From: Silene latifolia | Lineage: Eukaryota; Streptophyta; Magnoliopsida; Caryophyllales; Caryophyllaceae | Reading direction: 5' to 3' | Length of the DNA: 64,000 nt | Assembly (NCBI RefSeq): GCF_048544455.1 | Contig: NC_133538.1 | Coordinates: 145,139,922 to 145,203,921, forward strand | Part shown: positions 58,637-64,000 of the stretch, one piece after another | Layout of the letters: the number at the start of each line of letters is the position of its first letter | How positions within the stretch are numbered: position 1 is the first letter of the stretch | Position numbers and translations under genes: made by a program | Notes under the pieces: model-generated | Seen by the model: the letters and a program-made list of their open reading frames with translations, nothing else | Told to the model about the DNA's origin: nothing | Databases searched by the model: none

Positions 58637-60105
58637 TGACACGGCTATCACAACCCTATCAAAAATAAACCAACCGGCTCTAACTAATATAGTAAGGTAA
58701 GTCGCGTATCGTACTCAACAGGGAGGCTATTATATCTACTTGTTATTCTAGTCCGTCACGGTAACAAATTGGGGGGTGTTTGAATTGTTTTAACTAAACT
58801 ACTGAACGAAATGTAAAGCAAAGAGAGCAATAACGATAAAGATAGTAAAATGAAATAAAGGTGTAATCAAATAGAGAGACGAATGCCAGGATGTCGGTTC
58901 ACCATGATATTACACAATTCTGCTAAAGGTAAGGTCAGTCGATCTGATGTGAGAAAGGTAAAGGAAAGGTCCTTCCGGTCCGCTATCCGCCCTAAAATAC
59001 TACTAACTTAGCTTCTGCCCTCATTAGTATAGTCTATTTTTCATAATAGGTCTATTCATACCAATCTTCCGATCTAGGTCTGAACTTAACCGGGTTAACT
59101 AGTTTAGAAGCGTGCACTCAACTAAACAATTACAATTAAATTGTTATGAATCAATTCTCACAATCAAAGCCGTCTAATCTAATTATAACATTATTGTTTC
59201 ACTATCATGGCTCCCGTAATCCTAGCACTAAGGGATTTAGCTACGCATATTCGTAATGAAAATAACGACAATTATAATAAAAGACATGGTATTAAGATGA
59301 ATAAGAAGGAAATTGCATAAAATGATAACAAAACTAATAACAACAGAAATTTAAGAGCAAGAAATTAAATATGCAAGAGGAGAATTAAATTAAATGAAGA
59401 GAGTAAAGAGAGATTACAAAGGTTTAGGATCCGGAAATAGAGAACAAAGTAACGTTCAACAAGGGAAGAAAAAGTGTCAGCTTAATAATCCAGGATTAGT
59501 GAATAAAAGATAAGATGCTCAAACCTAATTGAATCTCTCTTATTTATTTAAGAGCCACTTTATTAACCTAAAACGTAATTAAGATATTAAGTGTACGCGA
59601 GAAAATCTCACGTCAAATAGCGAAATACTCGATTGAGCACTTCCAAACTTCTCGATCGAGCAATCCTCTGACCAAACCTCTCGATCGAGTAAAACATCTA
59701 CTCGACTAAGAACCACAAAAAGGCCACCTCTCGATCGAGAACAGCAGGGTCTCGATCGAGGTCTTCTCACCATCCATATCTACTCGATCGAACAGATAAG
59801 TCACCAAAAGCCTTCGATCGAGTCTAACACCACTGAACCAACTTCTTGCTCATTGATTTGGCTCCCGAGATGAATTCATGCTTCCCGAGGCAAAGGCAAT
59901 CTTGCTCCAGTTCTTCCATCTCCGTAAATGCAAGCTAAGGGACAATAAAGAGGCTTAATTCCGTCTTCTTTGGTACATTCCTGCAATAAAAGGCAAACAA
60001 ACTAAAGTAGGTGATTCGGGGGACATTTGTAGCATAACACTACGTAAATTACATAGAAATACGTGCAATAAAGGCTCAAAAAGACTGTATGAAATACACG
60101 TATCA
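58637..60105 (-). repeat. Element E 5' LTR
   Basis: 1469 bp, intact. It shows the uninterrupted target of the solo LTR (AATTA at about 60047-60053). Confidence 0.94.
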
Positions 60106-60110
60106 ATGCA

Positions 60111-60849
60111 TAAAGAAGTAGAGATGTACGTGGACGATATGATCATCAAATGTAAGGATAGAAAAGGGCACATCCCTAACCTTCACAAGTTCTTCCTCAG
60201 ATTGCGCAAGTACAACATGAGGCTCAATCCTCAGAAATGTGCATTCGGAGTAACGTCAGGCAAGCTTCTGGGATACGTTGTCAGCCAGAGGGGGATAGAA
60301 ATCGATCCATCCAAGATCAAGGCCTTAATCGAGATGCCACAACCCCAAACAGAAAAAGAGGTTAGAGGATTCTTGGGCAAAGTGCAGTACATAAATCGAT
60401 TCATGTCGAAACTCACTATGATCTGCGAACCTATCTTCAAAACGCTCAAGAAAATGGACCATACCGTGTGGGACGAAGACTGTCAAAAGGCATTTGACAG
60501 GATAAAGGAGATATTGGCCAAGCCACCAATGATAATGCCTCCCCAACAAGATCAACCTCTTGGTTTATATCTCACAGTTACCGAAACAGCCATGAGGGCT
60601 ATGCTCGCACAGACTGTTGGAAAAGAAGAAAGAGCTATCTACTACCTTAGTAAGAAGTTCTTGGAGTATGAAAGTAAGTATACACCTCTGAAGAAGACAT
60701 GCCTCGCTCTTGTGTGGGCAACAAAGAAGATACGCCATTACATGCTTAGCTACTCGGTCAAAGTGTATTCTAAAATGGATCCAGTCAAATACCTCTTCGA
60801 GAAACCCGTCCTCAATGGACACTTGGCAAGATGGACCTTAATGCTCTGA
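60111..60849 (+). pseudogene. pol: Element A RT, C-terminal half and RNase H
   Basis: Starts in frame with 48462. Catalytic MYVDDMIIK appears within the first dozen codons, then the thumb (RKYNMRLNPQKCAFGVTSGKLLGYVVSQRGIEIDPSKI, where only part is diagnostic) and a connection/RNase H-like region (LGLYLTVTETAMRAMLAQ, AIYYLSKKFLEYESKYTPLKK). A TGA at 60847 ends the open frame. The long open stretch is notable in such an old element. Confidence 0.9.
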
Positions 60850-61475
60850 AAGTTCAATCTCAAATACGTACCTTTGAAAGTCCTAAAGGGACGCGCCGTG
60901 GCTGAATTCTTCGTAGATAATCCTATCAATGATGCGCAAGCAATAGACATGTGGTCGTTTCCAGTTGAGGATATCTTACAAACCAGTAAGAATTCTTGGG
61001 ATCTTTACTTTGATGGGGCATCCAATTTGAGAGGATTTGGAATATGAGTGTTGCTCATTTCTCCTGAAGGCGGGCATACACCACTTTCTGTCAAACTCGA
61101 CTTTGAGGTGACAAATAATGCAGCAGAGTATGAAGCTTGCCTCATTGGTCTACAAGCATCAGTGAGTTAAGGCATCAAGAACCTTCGAGTTCATGGGGAC
61201 TCATCTTTAATCATTAACCAAATCACTGGATCCTGGGGAATCCGAAGTGAAAGTCTAGCACCCTATCAGGTTAGGATAGGTCAGATTGTTGAATTCTGCG
61301 ATCAAGTTACTTATTTACAACTGCCTCACGAAGAAAATCAGTTTGCGGACGCTCTTGCAAAACTCGTATCCTTGATTAATATGCCAGACAGCATGGTTGA
61401 AATGCCTTTGTGCATTGAACGGCGGTCAGAGCCAGCCTATGTACACTTTCTTACAGATGAATAGGAAAACCCAGG
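60850..61475 (+). pseudogene. pol: Element A second RNase H
   Basis: Same frame as the RT half, with stops at about 61045 (TGA), 61168 (TAA) and 61462 (TAG). RNase H acidic residues are visible in YFDGASNLRGFG, NNAAEYEACLIGL and HGDSSLIINQITG. A second RNase H after the ordinary one is characteristic of the Tat/Athila branch. Confidence 0.85.
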
Positions 61476-61481
61476 GGAACC

Positions 61482-62732
61482 TTGGTTCCAGGCCATTCTA
61501 AATTCAAGCTTAATGGTGCATACCCACCAGATATGGATAAGAGGGGACAACGCGCCATACGCCTACTTGCCTCTCAATACCTCCTCAACCAGGGAGAGTT
61601 ATACAAAAGAACACCACTTAGTGTCCTCTTGTGTTGCCTTGATCATTCACAGGCACAGAAAGTAATGGAAGAAGTTCACGATGGAGAATGCGGTCCTCAC
61701 ATGAGTGGACCTATGGTGGCAAAGAAAATTACGCGTCCAGGGTATTACTGGACGATAATGGAGTCAGATTGCATCAAATACGTTAGGCATTGTCATAATT
61801 GCCAGATCTTCGGGAATGTGCAATATGTTCCTCCCTCAATGCTATATACTATGACATCTCCTTGGCCATTTTCTTCTTGTGGAATAGACATCATCGGGAA
61901 AATCACTCCAGCTAGGACAGGAGGTCATTGTTTCATTTTAGTAGCTATCGACTATTTTACTAAATGGGTCGAAGCAGCATCTTACACTAGCCTTAAAGCC
62001 AAACATGTGGCAAAGTTCATACAAACCAATATCATTTGTCGATACGGTTGCCCACATGAAATCATCAGTGACAACGGGTCACATTTTCAAGCCGAAGCTG
62101 AACAGTTGCCAGCCAAATATAAGATCAACCATCACCATTCCTCGCCATATAGACCTCAAACTAATGGCGCGGTAGAGGCAGCTAACAAAAATGTCATCAC
62201 GATCCTCAAGAAAATGATCGACAATTATCGCGATTGGCCTAGCAAAATACCCTTTGCGTTATGGAGATATCGCACGTCGCTTAGGACGCCCACTGGGCTA
62301 CTCCTTTCTATTTGCCTTACGGCATGGAAGCTGTGCAACCAATAGAGCTAGAGATCCCATCCCTACACATCTTACTCGAAAGTCAAATTCCAAAAGCTGA
62401 ATGGAATAGGGATAGGTATGATGAACTCGTCCTCTTGGATGAACGGAGAGTACACGCATTACATAATGTGCAGACATATCAGGCACGTATCAAGCGAGCC
62501 TTTAATAAACGGGTCAAACCCAGAAATATTAAGGAAGGGGATTTAGTACTCAAGTCAGTCAGAACTCTCTTACCTGTCGATCCATGGGGAAAATTTAAAC
62601 CCAATTGGGCAGGACCATTTTTGGTCAAGTCCATACTTTCAGGGGGTGCGGTTAATTAAGATCACAGACCTAGACGGGAATGAGTTTTCTGATCTGACTA
62701 ACCTAGACCAATTGAAACGGTACTACCCTTAG
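61482..62732 (+). pseudogene. pol: Element A integrase
   Basis: A frameshift near 61480 leads to frame 61482-62345. Zinc domain: VHDGECGPH and RHCHNCQ. Catalytic triad intact: Asp in CGIDIIG, Asp in ISDNGSHF, Glu in TNGAVEAANK. A one-base indel near 62300 moves reading to 62312-62659 (YGMEAVQPIELEIPS, ARIKRAFNKRVKPRNIKEGDLVLKSVR, FKPNWAGPF). A final shift near 62650 reaches LDGNEFSDLTNLDQLKRYYP and stop 62730-62732, the normal C-terminus for this type. Confidence 0.9.
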
Positions 62733-63283
62733 AATAGGATAAAATGCGCCTCGCGTGACACACATGCCGCTCTTGCAACACGAAATAAAAACGGCCCCTG
62801 GCCCGCTAAAAAGCTTACGACATTTCGCTCTTGCGTTTTGACATTTTGACATCCTTATATTATCAAATAAATTGAATTGCATTTCCTTAGGAGTAAGTGA
62901 AGCACACGCTTATTTTTCTAAGTTCATAAGCTCTTACTTCAGACATTTATTCTTTTACATTTTTTCGAACTACGTACAGGGTTTGATTTTATTTTTCTAA
63001 TGAATACGTAGGCAATCCTTTACAGGATACAACCCGTCATTTCAAGATGTAAATAGAAGGACATTTGCATGTTGCATTTAAAATTCGACAAGAATAAATA
63101 AAGAAAATTTATAAAAAGTTTCTTAACTAATAAATCATTTATTCATTATTCCTTAAATAATAGTAATACACCAAATACATATAAATATAAAATGCTGAAA
63201 ATTAAAATGCTAGGCTAGGATTCTAAAACCCCCGCCATTTATTACAGCTCAAATAATAAATTATACTATAAAAATGACTAAGG
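62733..63283 (+). other. Element A region after pol
   Basis: AT-rich, no ORF supported on either strand. It separates pol from the antisense ORF. Confidence 0.5.
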
Positions 63284-64000
63284 CTACTGTTCCATTTTCC
63301 CCTTGCCTTTGTCAAACTTCTTGTCTCGACCACGGGCGGGACGCTCTTATGTTATTTCCGACCTAATCACTAACGGTCGTTCTCGCGGTCTAGATTTCCC
63401 ATTTCGATCCACCGCCATCTTCTCGGCAAGAGCATTCTTTGGTTTCTTCGACGGATGGACGACCTGATATCCGGCCTCTTCTTCCTCCTCAGTTAAATAC
63501 TTTTGGTTCTCCTTCACCACTTTGCGGATCTTATAGTCTACGGGTCGTGCTTCCTTATCTTATCATGCTCCTCGGGAGTGCTAGCTTTTACCCATTGCAG
63601 ATATGAGTCAGATACCCATAACGAGCCAATCGGAACGGGTATGAACCACATATTCCTTTGGGCCCAGCGAATTGCCCACTCTCGACAAGACTCCGAAGTA
63701 TGCGCCAAGGCAGTTTGAGGGACGGTGTCTAGCTTCAGGATTTTCTATCTTAGGCCCACTTGCCTCATCAATCTCTCTGGAAAAGTATAGACCGTGAATT
63801 CCAAGGCAGGAACGTGAATTGACCGTGTCAGATCCAAAGATGATACTCCAGTCACTGATTTAAGATGCCACTATGGCACTATCCACCTAATCAAGGGCCC
63901 ACCTTCACTCTTCAATTTATTTTCCCAATAATTGCATACTTGAGTGAAGTCCACCATGTATATCCTCATACTCATCGCAATTGATCAGGAGCGATATCTT
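63284..64000 (-). pseudogene. Element A antisense ORF, decayed and cut by the window edge
   Basis: On the minus strand a protein-like reading runs from the window edge (YMVDFTQVCNYWENKLKSEG, FTVYTFPERLMRQVGLR, CREWAIRWAQRNMWFIPVPI) with stops at about 63890 and 63750. A frameshift near 63540 leads to VDYKIRKVVKENQKYLTEEE and a basic tail ending KFDKGKGKMEQ, stop at 63284. The FPERLMRQVGLR-like segment faintly recalls the plant mobile domain, but I would not assign it. Location and orientation match the antisense gene of element D. Confidence 0.55.

Larger units (their letters stand above)
48463..60105 (-). mobile_element. Element E: non-autonomous Athila-type element with env-like ORF
   Basis: Minus strand: 5' LTR 60105-58637 (1469 bp), primer site, gag, linker, protease, palindrome cluster, env-like ORF, hairpins, 3' module, polypurine tract, 3' LTR 51327-48463 (1449 bp after subtracting a solo LTR and its TSD). 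TSD ATGCA at 48458-48462 and 60106-60110. No RT, RNase H or integrase between protease and env-like ORF. It split the RT gene of A just before the catalytic YVDD. Confidence 0.93.
702..64000 (+). mobile_element. Element A: outermost Ty3/gypsy element (Tat/Ogre-like), host of all nested insertions
   Basis: A is seen as separated coding pieces in normal gypsy order: gag 1213-1338, 18320-18372 and 34545-35817; protease about 36454-36783; a Tat/Ogre-type linker domain to 37814; RT 47768-48462 and 60111-60849; tandem RNase H regions to about 61470; integrase to 62732; then an antisense ORF 63284-64000. At each of the four junctions, removing the insertion and one 5-bp TSD copy restores the codon frame across the gap. 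Assignment to Tat/Ogre rests on the pre-RT linker, a second RNase H and the antisense ORF. Neither LTR is recognised, so the true ends are unknown; the left coordinate is only the end of the copia LTR fragment. A is the oldest layer and has many stops and frameshifts. Confidence 0.85.

Overview
The window is intergenic heterochromatin-like DNA from a plant nuclear genome, almost certainly a eudicot with a large repeat-rich genome. I see no host gene, tRNA, rRNA or CRISPR array. Lineage is uncertain; Caryophyllales is only a guess from overall feel. Everything legible is LTR retrotransposon, and almost all 64 kb resolves into one nested structure in which seven of eight elements have both ends and a perfect 5-bp target-site duplication (TSD).

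Outermost is element A, a Ty3/gypsy element of Tat/Ogre type on the + strand. Its gag-pro-pol is scattered over the window: gag at 1213-1338, 18320-18372 and 34545-35817; protease near 36454-36783; a Tat/Ogre-type linker domain to 37814; first half of reverse transcriptase (RT) 47768-48462; second half of RT, RNase H and integrase 60111-62732; and a decayed antisense ORF at 63284-64000. Removing the insertions and one TSD copy each brings the frame back across every junction. Four elements lie directly in A: B (1339-18314, -, TSD TCAAC), C (18373-34539, +, TSD GAGGG), D (37815-47762, +, TSD CCTCC) and E (48463-60105, -, TSD ATGCA). Three are second-level insertions: a Ty1/copia element in an LTR of B (9328-17921, TSD GCGAC), a 10.2-kb non-coding element with 4-kb LTRs in the gag of C (20194-30360, TSD CACTT), and a solo LTR in an LTR of E (49858-51268, TSD AATTA). 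Positions 1-701 hold the 3' part of another LTR of the same copia family.

B, C and E are Athila-type elements (tRNA-Asp-type primer site, gag, Athila-type protease, env-like ORF in E). None has RT, RNase H or integrase, so they would need enzymes in trans. They nevertheless share a well-preserved 3' non-coding module. It holds two short hairpins whose stems show compensatory base changes between families, each joined to a copy of the polypurine-tract core GGTTTGGGGA, at a near-constant 1.4-1.5 kb from the true polypurine tract. They also carry clusters of a self-complementary TCGATCGA decamer in three matching places (LTR, gag-protease linker, 3' region). These conserved non-coding features are the most interesting content of the window.

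D is a Tat-lineage gypsy element with a nearly complete but nonsense-riddled gag-pol and, between pol and the 3' LTR, an antisense gene with apparent introns. A carries a comparable antisense ORF. All coding regions are broken by stops, frameshifts or insertions; nothing here looks able to make a full protein set.
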